DNA of 64,000 nt from Polytrichum commune (Eukaryota > Streptophyta > Polytrichopsida > Polytrichales > Polytrichaceae), in contig OX485805.1 in assembly GCA_950295325.1 (NCBI GenBank), forward strand, positions 9,300,501 through 9,364,500. Reading direction: 5' to 3'. Positions 1 through 12,200 of this stretch are shown piece after piece. The notes below the pieces were generated by a model. It did not search any database and was not told the DNA's origin. It saw nothing but the letters and a program-made list of their open reading frames with translations. Position 1 is the stretch's first letter, and each line of letters starts with the position of its first letter. Both the position numbers and the translations under genes were made by a program.

Positions 1-72
1 ATCAAATACTTGGTGTTTAGACAACTCCTTAACATGAGGGATTTCCTTAATTCCCATTTAGGCAGTCAAAGA

Positions 73-3000
73 TTACTTTAAAATCAGGAGATCAGAAAAT
101 ACCTGAACTTTGCGGCGACCCCACTGAAGTGCATTTCTGTGTGAACGATGGTACAGGTCGATGCGATGTTCCCCCTTTATTGCCCCTCCCCTGTCTTCTA
201 CCTGAACATCAAGAATTTGCGAAGTCCTCTTTATTAAACCAGCATGACCATTATTTAACATCAGCCTTCTGACAGTGCAATTCATGAAAATGGGCCTTAT
301 TTGGTTACTTTTTGTTATTTACTGCCTTATTCTACTCAAATTCGCAAGATTGAAAATTTCTGTGTGTCCACAAATGTATCTGAAGAATCCAGGATCAATT
401 CCAGGAAGTTTTGGAGCTAATCTCAAATTCTTATAGATTATCAAAGTCCACTGACAGTGAGCCATAAGAAGGCCACATAGGTCCCCACCCCCCCCCCCCT
501 CCCCCAAAATAAATAAATAAAATAAAGACATATACATAAAAGGTTTGTCAAGTGTAGAATGGTTAAATTGAGCACATAGTCCAATCTCTTTTAAACACAT
601 GATGCCTTTCCAATGGTTGTTCTCAGATTTGAACGTAGCCACCCACCACTCAAATATAGGTGCTCAATTAAGGTACTTAACCAAATTAGGTCCCGCTACC
701 TTACACAAATTGGTACATACAACTATTGATTGGTATCGTCTTTTTATGATACCATTTGCATATTTGTAATGAGGATTTCACATTTTTTGATATGGGTATT
801 TGATGGTATTTTTGTTTTCAATACCATGCAAGAACCTTCTTACCTAGGTAAAATTATCCTAGTATCAATATGGTTTAGAATGGTATTGACCCAAATAATA
901 ACTTTAGAATACAAGGATTCTCTCACCTTGACATACCCACCAAATATCAATATTTAAATGATATTACAATTTTGATACCCACGGGTAGATTCACATTGCA
1001 GGGATTATTGATACCCATGCATCCACCTATATATACCAGACCAACATTAAAACATACCGAGGGCAAGGAAGAAAGTAGCAGTAGGTCTAAAACTTACCTC
1101 GCCCCAGCCATAGCCAGGAATAAACATGCGAGTGCCAAATGGGTAGTAAGTTGTGTCAGCAGCAATTGTGCCGTGACGTGGCAACAGCCGCCACGGGAAA
1201 AATAATAGGCGGGTTGGAAGATTTTGATAGTTCATCAAGCTTAGCTTTGAGAAAAGAGGGGGTCGGGCCTGCACCAAGACAAATAAAATAATGTGATAAT
1301 TCTTACCTCCAAGGAAGCACAGGTTATATCCATTCTGAGACAGGATTAGTATCACACAGGTAAGAATGGAAGTGCACTCATTCTCATCACTGCAATGTGA
1401 ATCTAGGTGACAGGAAATTGTCGCATAGGAGCATACCTCTCATCCATCCAACATAAAAACTTAATTTGACCCCTCTAGGTTCGTGGCTGATTCATCTCAA
1501 ATAGCTTCATCCAGATAAAGTCAGGGTCTTTGAAACTAATTCTAGTGTCAAATGCTTTTAGAAGAGCAACCTCCAGACTGCATTCAATCTCAGAGCTTTT
1601 TTATTGGATGAATGAGATGCGCTCATATGCGATAATGCCTCTTGCAGTGAATCTATTGTCCAAACAATGAAATCAGGATATCAGGTATACCTGTGCAGGG
1701 TAGCTACCATTTGATGTCAGGCCATAGTAAGGTGATCCACATTGTGTTGTTGCTGTCCAGTATCTGCACAACAAATAATCAGTCAGATGGTAGGACACAC
1801 AATACAGAACATATAAGATAGACGTGCCTAAATCAAACACAATAATAATCTGGACACCTATATTTGAGTGGTATGTGGTTAGATATGGTTCTAAGAACTG
1901 GCACCAAAAGGCATTATGTGTTTAAAAGAGATTGGACTACGTGCTCAAAATGTGCTATTCATTTTAGGCTCAATATTCAACATGATTGGGAGGACCTATA
2001 TGACCACTTAACGAGCTTTAGAATCTTCACTTTGATATTGAATAAGATATTCATATAAACTCCCAAAAATTATGAGGCAAAATGGCTATGGGCATAATTT
2101 GGATTCACTAATCGTCTCACACTAATTGCGTGCTTCATATCCTACAAGAAGTATATGCAAAGAGAAAAGCATCCATCTAAGGCACCTCTGCCTTACAGGA
2201 TAAACTTTCACCAGGCCAAATAATAACAAGTTTCACATTAATTTCTTGCTAACATACAGCTGTGTGAGTGCAGAATGACCACCCTGTCTAGGCCCATGAC
2301 CAGGGGCACTTTACACTCAAAGCTTGAGGGCCCACAACCGTTGAAATCTTAAATCTCTCAATGGTGGATCATCCCAAGACAGTCCAATTCACTTTAGACT
2401 AGAGCATGAGGGCATAAGGGACCAAGGAGGTTTGAATGGATGAAGAAACCTACATAGAGTCCTATATGGCATAATGGTTCCCGGTCTACCGGATTTTGCA
2501 TCAAGCCTACCTCAAAGAGGTGGGTTCTAACACAAAACTGAAAGACTGACACTTTAAAATCTCAAGACCCTTGATTTATTGTAACTTATGTGTAGAAGGG
2601 CTCACATAAATAGGATGGTAGTGAAATAGCATTCAGTTGAGAGCCCGGTCGTGTGCGTCTTCACACACTTGAGGGCCCGTGACCACGTAAAAATTCAATT
2701 TTAAATTTGTCCATGAGTTTGAAGGGCCCTCACAATTTCATGATCACGGCCCTTGCCCATATTGTAAAGTGGCCCTGAGACTACCAACATGACATCATAA
2801 ACCATGAAAAGGGAAGGAAGCTATAGTGTAGACTTGAGGGAAGGGACCAACATACTTGTTGAATAAGGGCAGCCTTGCACCTTCTAAGTTCCCATTTTTG
2901 CGACTACGAAAGCGCACAGGGACAAACGATGGGGAGAAACCAACATAAAAAGGTCCTGGGAGCCTTAGACCCCATTCCCAGTTACAGCAATATCCACAGC

Positions 3001-3803
3001 TGCATCACAAGAACCAACGGAACGTATTATGAGTTCACTGGAAATGCAATAAGTTGACTACATATAAAAGAATTGATTATTAGCATATTTGATTTCTGTT
3101 ACAAGCACAACACCCTCAGAACTTGTTAGGTGGAGGCGACTGGCAGTTAGATGGCAACTCAAAGAAAATAAACAAATACATTAAAAGCATCGGTGGTTCC
3201 ATGGCCCACACTTTGCACCTCATTAAACAACCATAACAAGCCAAAGGCCTATACAGTATTAGCACCCATAAACAAGGAAATTGCAGGACAATACGTCATG
3301 ATCATAAGAGGATGATAAGTTGAACCAGATAGAAAGAAAAACTACAGTAAGTGCACCTCCACCAATGATTCCACATTAGGTATGCCTTTCAAACATGCAA
3401 AGAAGAGAACATGAGAAATGATACAAGATGAAATAGAAACGTAGGTATACATATTGGAAAATAATAACCACAGAAGGGTAACTCCCTTGTAGGGATATGA
3501 ACCATGTGCAATAAAGGGGTAATTTCAGGGGGGCTGTGGTAATGCGCACATTCATGGATGATTTATATGTTTCTGAATATTCTTGGAATCTATCTAATAT
3601 GTTCTAATAATTTCTAGTGCCCTATGTTCATGTTAATTATTTTGTGAGTTTTACTCCTTTAGATTCCACCCTATATATTTTTCACATGGTTCTTGATATC
3701 TTACAAAGATTGACATCCCTGGGATAAAAACATACCTGCAATACGCAGTGCATTCTATCTCAACCTTGTAAGGAGGCATGGCATGGCCGGTCCTTGGATT
3801 CAC
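73..3803 (-). CDS. Secreted 3D-domain (MltA/RlpA-like double-psi beta-barrel) protein, 3' exons
   Basis: Four exons on the minus strand join in phase: 3803-3736, 1763-1691, 1244-1098 and 201-73 (stop at 75-73). All borders are GT..AG. The product runs through VEIECTAYCRYWTATTQCG, SYPAQ, a TIAAD strand, GTRMFIPGYGWGE, VEDRGGAIKG, RIDLYHRSH and ALQWGRRKVQV. This is the order of the 3D domain of bacterial cell-wall proteins (MltA C-terminal, YocH/RpfB type), and all three aspartates that name the domain (AAD, EDRGG, RIDLY) are present. The family binds or cleaves peptidoglycan in bacteria; in a plant the substrate is unknown and is probably apoplastic. The third exon could start elsewhere: the border used has a strong pyrimidine tract but adds about 23 residues (LSLMNYQNLP...) not expected in the domain. 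The 5' part is not resolved. Identification is strong; the gene model is partial. Confidence 0.78.
541..715 (-). repeat. Dispersed repeat family R1, partial copy
   Basis: This contains the family words 'gagcacatagtccaatctc' and 'caccactcaaatatagg', which recur in both orientations elsewhere in the window. It is a partial, diverged copy. No coding capacity is seen. R1 is probably a non-autonomous transposon, but its ends are not defined here. Confidence 0.6.
720..1060 (+). repeat. GATACC-rich dispersed repeat, copy A
   Basis: About 340 bp shares long blocks with 17700-18270, for example 'aatgaggatttcacattttt', 'tggtattgacccaaataata' and 'gatattacaattttgatacc'. Both copies carry many GATACC/GGTATC words in both orientations, so they can fold on themselves. 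It sits in the third intron-side region of the 3D-domain gene, next to its exon at 1244-1098. No protein is encoded. Confidence 0.7.
1848..2200 (+). repeat. Dispersed repeat family R1, long copy
   Basis: One of the better copies of R1: it begins near 'cacctatatttgagtggtat', includes 'gactacgtgctcaaaatgtg', 'caatattcaacatgattggg' and 'atgaccacttaacgagc', and ends near 'aagagaaaagcatcc'. The same blocks appear inverted at 5500-5870 and 37220-37450 and direct at 26130-26540. It lies inside the large intron of the 3D-domain gene. No coding potential is seen. Confidence 0.65.
2289..2778. mobile_element. Non-autonomous TIR element with GGGCCACTTTACA ends
   Basis: The left end reads 'aggggcactttacactcaaa' and the right end, inverted, 'agggccactttacaatatgg', followed on both sides by AGGGCC-rich sub-terminal blocks. 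The inside of about 450 bp has no recognisable transposase. Related ends with GGCC(G/A)(C/G)TTCACA(C/A)TATGG occur near 25650-26840, 33283 and 61600-62190, so this is a family of small DNA transposons. Target duplications were not clear. Superfamily unassigned. Confidence 0.55.
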
Positions 3804-4329
3804 CTAAACTTCACTTCAAAAAGTGTGTCAAAACAGCAGGCAAGGCTACTTGGACTTTCATCCTGCATTGGCCTTGTCTACTGTATTACACAAGCCCGTG
3901 ACGAAGCTTTCTGCCACTGACAAGCCTGCATGCAATAGGTATAATCAATACACGATGATGTCATTCAACACACAAAATCTGACTCAAGGTCACAATTCTT
4001 GAAAAACTTATTCAGCATAGCATTAGTATTAGAAAACTCCTTTTTAGAATAAATTCAGGGATTTTGTATACATGGACGTTCACTACAGAAAAGATATTGC
4101 GATGCAAATTGAGCAGGATTTCTTAGAGACCAGTGTACTATGAAAGGGAGGTTTTAAGAGATTGGAAATGCCAGACAGGAGTTCCTCCTGCGTTTGTGGG
4201 CATATTTACTTTTCGAGCTCTAGGTAGTCAGCATTTTTTCCCATCCTCTTTTTCTGCCATCTGCATTAAGTGGATCCCGTGGAATTCAATTTCCCTAACA
4301 CTCTTAGGTGATTTCGTTTACACGTCGCT

Positions 4330-5280
4330 ATTCTGAGTCCAAATAACTTCAAATTCCATCTCAAACTGAATTTTGAGCAAAATTATCATGTCCCTTCCAC
4401 GAAATTCAATCATCAGCCACATGACTGACCTTTCAGACCCAAAACCTCGAATCCCCATCCCCCTGCAAAACTGCCGCTATCACCATATCGCCATAGCCAG
4501 CTATGACACACTCTTCAGAAAATTCGAAAAAATTGATAGCGAAACACACTTCAGTCACCAAAAAAACCTTAAAAAAAAAAACACTCTGAGACGACCTTCC
4601 TTTCCAGCATCTCCTTCCTTGCCTCTCCAAATTGCTGCAAATAATCCTTGAAGTTCCTTGATGCTCATTGATGGATGATTACGAACTATCAAATATTAAG
4701 AAAATTCCCGAAGACACAATAATTTGACCTTCCAGACCCAAACCCGTAAATCTTTGCCAGGTCCCTTGAGGCACACACCACACCGCCATAGCCAGATAGA
4801 ACTATAAAGAGATTCTTCAAAGATTTGAAAATTTTCGTAAATCCTCCATTTTCAATCACTAGATTCCCTAAAATTCCATCATATCCTTGAAATTCCTTAG
4901 TATTCGTAGATGAAGTATTTCTAATTTCTCAAGTGAGCATGCAGGTAAGATGATGACATGGCCATCTTATACACTTCCCTTCAAAAACCCAAAACCCCGT
5001 ATTGCGCCTCTGCAAAATGTTCACCATCCTTGAAGCACTCAACATATCACCATAGCCAAATAATTCGTGAAAATTACTCGAGGAGATTCGAAAAGAATCA
5101 TCACGATTCAACTTCAGTCACTACCAAACCCTTGAAATTCAGACATACACACACATACCTCCATTTACGACCTCGAAATGAATTCCAGTAATTCCTTCAC
5201 TGCCTCTCCAAGTTGCTACAGATATTGACCTTTGATTCCTTTGACGACTGATTACAAATTCTCAAGGATGCATCTGACTT
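4330..5280. repeat. Diverged tandem repeat, about three units of 250-300 bp
   Basis: Three successive blocks each carry a CAGACCCAAA-type start, a 'tatcgccatagccag' word (4483, 4785, 5045 areas), a TTCGAAAA word, and a 'gcctctccaa(a/g)ttgct' word. The units are well diverged. The array lies upstream of the recognised 3D-domain exons and could include its 5' untranslated region. No convincing reading frame is seen. Confidence 0.5.
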
Positions 5281-5307
5281 GCGGAAGTAATCAGCGATGA
5301 TGAAGTT

Positions 5308-5393
5308 TAAGTTAGGAGAGTTCGGAAGAAACACAAGCAAAGCAAAGCCAAGGCAAGCCTCATCGCCCGAAGATGACCCAGTCCATTATTCAT
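5308..5393 (-). CDS. Candidate first exon with signal peptide (3D-domain gene)
   Basis: The minus strand reads MNNGLGHLRAMRLALALLCL and CFFRTLLT before a stop. The stretch MRLALALLCLCFF looks like a secretion signal core, which suits the 3D-domain protein whose first recognised exon starts at 3803. No clean donor that joins in phase to that exon was found. A further small candidate exon lies at about 3936-3903. Inference only; RNA evidence would decide it. Confidence 0.25.
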
Positions 5394-5499
5394 CCAGCGT
5401 GGATGAAGAAGCTCTCCACTAAACTGTACACTAAAATTAGTGGGCACGGGGAAATAGTGTGGAGCACGTTAAAATAAATTTCTGATGAGAATTAAGGTA

Positions 5500-5870
5500 G
5501 ATGGATCTTAAATGAATACGTTTTCCGACTAATCCATTTCTCCTTGGATATAAAACATGCAATTAGTGTGAGATGGTTAGCAAGTATGAATGAAGGCCAT
5601 AGCCACTTTCCTCATAATGTTTGCACTTCATATGAAAATCTTATTCATTATCAAAGTTGAGGACTTTCATGTTCATTAAGTGGTCATATAGGTTCTCCCA
5701 ATTATGTTAATTATTGCACCAACAATGATTATCATACTTTAAGTATGTAGTCCAACCTCTTTTAATTATGTTTTTTTGGTAGGCATTCTTGGAGCCACAC
5801 CTAACCACATGCATTGAAATATAGGCATACAATTAAGATAAGTAACCAAATAAGGATTTTTCACTCCTTG
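5500..5870 (-). repeat. Dispersed repeat family R1, long inverted copy
   Basis: The blocks 'ggccatagccactttcctca', 'cattaagtggtcatataggt' and 'taaccacatgcattgaaata' are reverse complements or close relatives of those at 1848-2200, and the stretch matches 37220-37450 directly. The size is about 370 bp and no protein is encoded. Confidence 0.6.
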
Positions 5871-7620
5871 AGTTCTAAAAGACTAATCAACCCAAAGTGG
5901 GTTACTTGTGTTCTTTGGAGTAACTTTAGAGGTATTGAACAAGTCTTTTTTGAGTGAGCTTTTCGTACTTGTAGCAATTAAAGTTCGCAGTCACCTTAGT
6001 GAAATGGTTTGTAGGAATTTACTACCACCATTTCCCAATGGTTTTTGAAGTTCTCAAATATCAACTAATCTCCTTTGTTACAAAATTTATTTTTAAACTG
6101 AAAGCAATAAGGTTCTTGACTCAATATTTCTTGCCATCCTCCATCATATTTATAGAATCCAAGGTTTTCATTGATCATAGCACATGTCATATGATTTTGA
6201 TGAAAAATAACATTTTTATCTTTTTCAAAGGGAAACACTTCTAAATTGATGATTTGAGAATAGTGCATAGTTATATTTATTTTAATTGTGTAGATGAAGT
6301 TTGAAGATCGCCTTTGATAATCTCCTTCTATGTATGAACTCCAAATTAGGTAACCAAACCACACTTAATGACATGTCTTTGATATTGCTTACACCCCTCA
6401 CTCTTTAGGGGTTAAGATAGATGAGCATGTTATGATAGCTTCCATGGTATTTGGTCTCTTGTGGTTTCCAACAATTCTAGGAAAAAGAAACCAATTGATG
6501 AGCAAATTTTGTATGAATCCAATGCCATGAGAATAAACCTAAGATGACTAACCCACAATTTGTGATGAAATTTCAAAGAGAATATATGCGATCTTCATAC
6601 ATGATTACACAAGTGGGCCTAAAATGGTTAGTGTTGATTGGGTGTTGAGTGATGCGTGAATTATTTTTTGGGTTGAATTTGTGGTTGCATGGGTGGAAGA
6701 GTAACCTTCATCTTGAAGTTGCCCCCTATGACAATAAGTGTTTACCAATAATTTCTCAATTTTGAGGCATGAGTTTTAGATTGTAGATTTGGAAACTGGG
6801 TTATTGTCAATTTCGCATTTTGGCATGTGGTCATAAAGACATGTGGAGTTGTGTGAATGTATATGCTTAATGAGTTACATATAGACTACCAAATTATAAT
6901 TTATTGGCTCTTTCCCAAACTTGGGATAGAGGTATTGTGGGAACACCACTTGAGTGGGTATAGGGAGTGGAAAATGAAACGTAGAGTGAATGCAAAAGAA
7001 TTGAGTAGAGTAGGATGTGAAATATGGACCAAAGGAAAGAGACTTTGAATAGGACTAAGCCTCTCATAGTGAAATTGCTTGCTATATCTTAATTTTGGTC
7101 CAATATTACAATTACTATCGGTAATATAAATATTATAGACATTTATGAAATTAAAAATTATAGTGTTAGTCACGCTAATGACCATATTAGGTGTAGTTTT
7201 TTATTTACTGGAAAAATAAAATAAATGGAACATATAATTTCATAGAAAGCTTGTATATTACTAACAACATGATCATTATGAATACCCAAGCAATGAACAT
7301 GGTGAAATGACTGCTAGTTACAAATGAAATGGTTTGGTTTGAGAAATTGTTAGATGAGTTTCAAGACTTCATGAAAATTACTGATCATTTAAGAGGAATC
7401 TATGGCATGTACCTCAAATTATTAAAGAACTCCCAAAAGACCACAACATGTAACTGGTTGGACTTGGAAACACTAGGTTTTTGATTGATCAAGCCCAAAA
7501 ATATCCCAGATTTACCTAAATACTGCAAATTTTGGTGCCATTTTAGTGAGATTCCTAACATGGTCTTTTAAACATCTACAAACATTCCATGTAATTTATT
7601 ACACTAATATACAAGTATAC
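5871..7620. other. AT-rich intergenic DNA, nothing recognised
   Basis: This stretch has low GC and only short open frames on both strands, none with a recognisable domain, splice pattern or codon bias. Some words near 6330-6370 recall the edge of family R1. No RNA gene was recognised by eye. Confidence 0.5.
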
Positions 7621-7990
7621 TAGATAGTCCTAAAACTGTGCGCCACAATAATTTTCTAGATCCCATGCTAATTTTCATGGTGAAATTAATGTCAAGTCAC
7701 ATTAATTTTCAGCCCATGCTAAAGTTATAGTAGGAAATTAACGTGGGCCACACTAATTGTTTTTCTAGAAAATTAACATGGGTGATTCTTTTGTTTTGTG
7801 CTACTTTTGCCCTATATCTAATATTTAATGTATTGGTCAGAAGTCATCATGAAGACTCAATGGACGACGACCTGAGGTCTTGGACCCACATTAATTCCAC
7901 CTTTACTAAAAATTAGTGTGACCCACACTAATTATTGCCATGCTCATTTTCCACCCATACTAATAGGACTATTTAGTGTAATATCCAAAA
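7620..7990. repeat. Self-complementary dispersed repeat (GGGCCACACTAAT family), copy 1
   Basis: Several inverted words such as 'gtgggccacactaatt' and 'aattagtgtgacccacac' let this stretch fold on itself. The same words occur at 62690-62910. It looks like a small foldback MITE that ends near 'actatttagtgtaatatcc'. No coding potential is seen. Confidence 0.5.
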
Positions 7991-8255
7991 TCATCAATGC
8001 TGTAAGCTCTATATTCCTTTAATTATACTAAGCACAAGAGTCTACATGATATATGTAATGTACTTAAATAACTTAAGCTGGGCATTGATCAACTCGATTA
8101 ACTTAAAGCTGTGCTTAATTAGACTGCATTTGTATTAGAATACAGTCATTACTAGGACCAGTGAAGCGTCGTCTACAAGTTAAGTTTGGGACCTGTATCA
8201 GGACCTCAGTATGTACGACTCAGAACTCAAAATCTGCAATGACATCCTAAAGCGT
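7991..8255. other. Intergenic, upstream of the SMC6 leader
   Basis: AT-rich spacer between the repeat copy and a GC-richer stretch that begins near 8256. Nothing specific is seen in it. Confidence 0.4.
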
Positions 8256-9267
8256 AACTTATATGGACCTCGCCTTCGGACCTGAAGCCGCTGGGCTGCC
8301 AACAGGGCATCTGAATCGTTTCAGATCCCGAAGCAAATACATAGGACCTGAGCAACCACTAGGGTGGTCGTCTCACATCCCGAGACAATGCAAAAGGGGA
8401 CCTCACTTGGGACTTGGCCTGGGAAGCCCTAGAACGCGCGCAAGCCTCGATTTCAACTTTCCCGCCCTCGCACTCTTCGCCTCCGCACTTTTGCGCTATG
8501 CTCCCGATTTCGCCGTTTTCGGTCACCGTCGATGCGATTGCTGCATTGCGATCGATTTCGTCTGACTGATAGCTTCAATTCGGTACCAGAAGTCCTAAAT
8601 TTCGTCCCCTGTGGCGGTAAATAGCACCAATTTGGTGCATCTAGGGGTTCCTTGCTTCCGTAGCTGCTCTCTCCCCTGCAAGCTTTGGGACCGGTTTAGT
8701 TTTATCTCATTTCTCCATCATTTTTCTCCAATTTCCTTCTTCCTTTTGAGATTTCATCCCTGTTTGCATGCCTCTGCTCTTCTTTGCTCTTGCCTTGGAG
8801 GTCACTTCGTCGATGGTGAACTTTGAATTTAAAAATTCCGTCGGCCTTTCTTGGAAGAGTTTGCTTCTCGTCGATAAAGAAGTGAATGTGTTTCACATTT
8901 CGAGTCAATTTGTCGTAATTAAAGTGCATGTTGCCCCTGTTGCTGCCTCTTGGACGAGAACGTGGTTCAGGAGCTGATCTAAGCTTTTTAGTTTTTAGGA
9001 CAACAGCTCTGAACATGAATGTTAATGAGATCTCTGTGGACACTTCTTCCCGTCTTTTTCTCACAGAATTCTTCATATTCTTACAAAGAAGAATGTTCCT
9101 AAGCTGACCTTGGATTCTTCCTTATGTCAGTGGTGTGTCCGAGAGGGATGAGGTAAGTTGTAATCACATAGAGATTGAGTTTACGGCGCTTTTCTTATCG
9201 AGGTTTAAGATTCCAGTGGGTGGGGCTAGGGTTTAAGGTTTAGGGCTTTAAGTCAGTGTTTGCAACG
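8256..9267 (+). promoter_or_regulatory. SMC6 upstream region and probable 5' leader
   Basis: Base composition becomes GC-richer and pyrimidine-rich from about 8256 (for example the TTTCCCGCCCTCGCACTCTT area near 8456), as is common around plant transcription starts. Short open frames here show no recognised domain. An intron in the leader is possible. No TATA box is obvious. The transcription start cannot be placed without RNA data. Confidence 0.4.
9229..9250 (+). promoter_or_regulatory. Telo-box-like element just upstream of SMC6
   Basis: The words 'ctagggtttaaggtttaggg' place telo-box-like TAGGGTTTA units within 40 bases of the SMC6 start codon. In plants such boxes are common close to transcription starts of proliferation, replication and translation genes, which fits an SMC5/6 subunit. 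The motif is seen; the regulatory role is inferred. Confidence 0.5.
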
Positions 9268-12200
9268 ATGGGAGAAGCAAATGGTGAATGGACTGCACCT
9301 CCATGTACTGCAGGATCCATAAAGAGAATTAGAGTGGAAAATTTCATGTGCCATAGCAGTCTTTCGTTAGACCTGGTAGACCGTGTGAATTTCATCACAG
9401 GACAGAACGGTAGTGGAAAGAGTGCAATTCTAACTGCTTTGTGTGTAGCCTTCGGGATTAAGGCGCGAGGAACACAGCGAGCCACCTCGCTTAAAGACTT
9501 TATTAAGAATGGGCAGAGCTATGGTGCAGTGGTGGTGGACATAAAGAACGAAGGCGCGGATGCGTTCAAGCCGAATCTGTATGGCAAAGTTATTACGGTG
9601 GAGAGAAGGATCACTGAGAGTGGACAGAGTTTCACCATGAAGGATGAGCGTGGGAAGAAAGTTGCACATAAGAGAGAAGACCTTCAGGAGCTTCTGGACC
9701 ATTTTAACATCGAGGTTGAGAATCCGTGTGTGATAATGACACAGGACAAGAGCAGGGAGTTTCTCCATGCTGGTAGTGGGAAGGAGAAGTTTAAGTTCTT
9801 CTTTAAGGCAACATTGTTGCAGCAAGTGTCGGACATCTTGGACAGCATCAAAGAGAGCCTGAAACATGCGACCGGAGTTATTAATGAGATCCAGGATGAA
9901 TTGAAACCATTTCTCGAGGAACTGAAATCGCTCGAGCAGCAGATTAAGAGTGTTCAGCAAATCGAAGTCCTGGCGCAACAGCGAGACTTGGTGAGGAAGA
10001 AGCTAGGTTGGTCCTGGGTGTATACCACTGAAGAGAAGCTTCAAAAAGAGGAACAGGAGCTGAAGAAACTCCAGACTCGTATTCCTACTTGTCAGAAGAA
10101 GATCGACGACGCCGAGGCGCTTGCGAGTCAAGTTCAGGAAGCCATACACGTTAAACAGGCTTCTATACAGCAGCTTGTGGACAAGGCGAATGCACTCAAA
10201 GATTCGCAGTCTGCGTTGGAAGAGGAACTCCGAGAGGCGACGCGGGAACGTGCGCGACTTGATGAGGATTTGCAGAACAAGAGGAGGGAGATTGCAAGGA
10301 AAACGAGTCAGCTGAAAGAACTCGAAAGGATTGCGGCCGAGCAGCGGGACAAGCGCGTGCAGAGCACGCAAGCTCAGACGTTGGAGAGGGAGCAGCAATT
10401 TCGGATGCTTGAGCAAGACATTGAAGCAAAGAAAGGCGAGCTCAGGAAGTTGGTAGAGCAAGAATCCGAACTGCAATTAAAGGTTGACAATGCGACGCAG
10501 CAATTCACAAGCTTAAGAGGAGAGATGGATGAATTGGGGGTTCGGATTCGTGATATGCAGGGTTACCTCAAGCGCATCAATCAGTCAAAGAAAAATGTAG
10601 TGACTACGTTTGGGGGGGAGAGGGTCTTGCGGCTACTACAAAACATCGAACAACAACAACGCAATTTCACTGAGTTCCCTATTGGCCCAATAGGATCCCA
10701 TCTTACTCTAGAGGATGCGACCTGGACACTTGCAGTCGAAGTGGCAGTAGGGAAACTCCTTGATGCTTTTATCGTCACTAATCACAGGGATATGCTGCAA
10801 CTACGACAATGTGCCCAACGATCAGGTTATGGTAACCTTCAGATTATCATCAATGATTTTAGGCAACCTTTACATACAATGCCACCCCACATGCTTCCAG
10901 ATAGAGATTTGGTGACAGTGATGTCTGTCCTCCAAACCGAGAACACTGTTGTCAGAAATACACTCATTGATCAGGTATCCTGCATCCTCCTTATTTTGTT
11001 TTGTTTCTTGTGAACGACTCTTGTGTGCAAAACCTATATTTATTGTTATAGCTGGTTTAGACACTGACAACGATGTATCTCTATGATCATGGTTCTTCAA
11101 ATATTTCTTGGGACTGCAAGTCCAGGCAGGATAAGATATGATGCTTCTCCTTATGATGGCTGTAGGTTGCTGGAACATGCAGTAGTTTACTTCTTGTGTG
11201 CATAGATGCCCTTTCTTGACCTTTTACCAAGTTGTGGATCTTTAAGGAAAAAACAAATTTACTTGTCATCCCCATTTTCTCACAATTATTGCTGTTCAAT
11301 TGGCCAGGGTAGTGTGGAACGGCTGGTTCTTGCCGCAGATTATGAAGAAGGTAAGCGATATGCGTTCGGGAGGACACGCATGTCCCAGAATATTAAAGAG
11401 GTATTGACAAAAGATGGGTTAAAGCTGTTCTCTAGAGGAGGCAGTGAAACTACACTTCCCAGGGACCGACGTGTGCAAGGAAGGCTTGGGGTTCGGTTGG
11501 ATGAACAAGAAGACCAAGCCAATGCTCAGTTAGCAGAATTGAACAACTTAATGCAGGATTGTCAAAATAGGAAACGATCAGCAGAAGATGATTCTCGAAA
11601 TTGTCATGCTGAATTACAAGGGGTCAAGAGGAGAAAGATGGATCTGCAGCGGTATATCTCTTCCAAAGAGATCCGCCTAAGGGACATGCAAGAGGTTGCT
11701 CGTGCCGAATTAGCATTACAGCAAGAATCTGATGGGAATGAGTTGGAGGAAGACATAGTTAGGGCAAGGGAGGAGATCGAGGGATTTGAGGAAATGCTAA
11801 CCAAGATGCAGTTCAAAGTTGGCAGGGCACAGGAAAAGGTGAATGCTGCAAGGGTTCAATTTGATGGGATTCGCGAGACAACTAGGGAGGACATAGATGC
11901 ATCTGAACAGGCATTGAATGATTTAGTTTCTCTGCAGGAGGAGCTTACGAAAGCTACTTCAGCTGTAACTCATTTTCAGAAAGTAATGGAGGACAAGGTA
12001 ATGGTTGATATCAGGAGAGAAGAGAATATAGTTAACGAGCTGAAGAAGGAGCTTGCAGAGTTCAGAGAAAAAGCCCTTCAAATCTGTCCAGAAGAAGATG
12101 TGATTGCTGCAGGTGGAGTCGATAAAACAACACATGAATTGAGTGCACTTCTACAACGGCTAAAGGACAGAGTCCGCAGGGAAGAGGAACAAAATGAACC

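Noticed and set aside
8263-8565. A 100-codon frame before SMC6
   Set aside because: No domain and no link to other exons; the GC-rich composition fits a leader or promoter.
9430-10476. Long minus-strand open frames opposite SMC6 exon 1
   Set aside because: They lie antisense to a conserved coil-rich coding region, have no domain and reflect the codon pattern of the sense gene.
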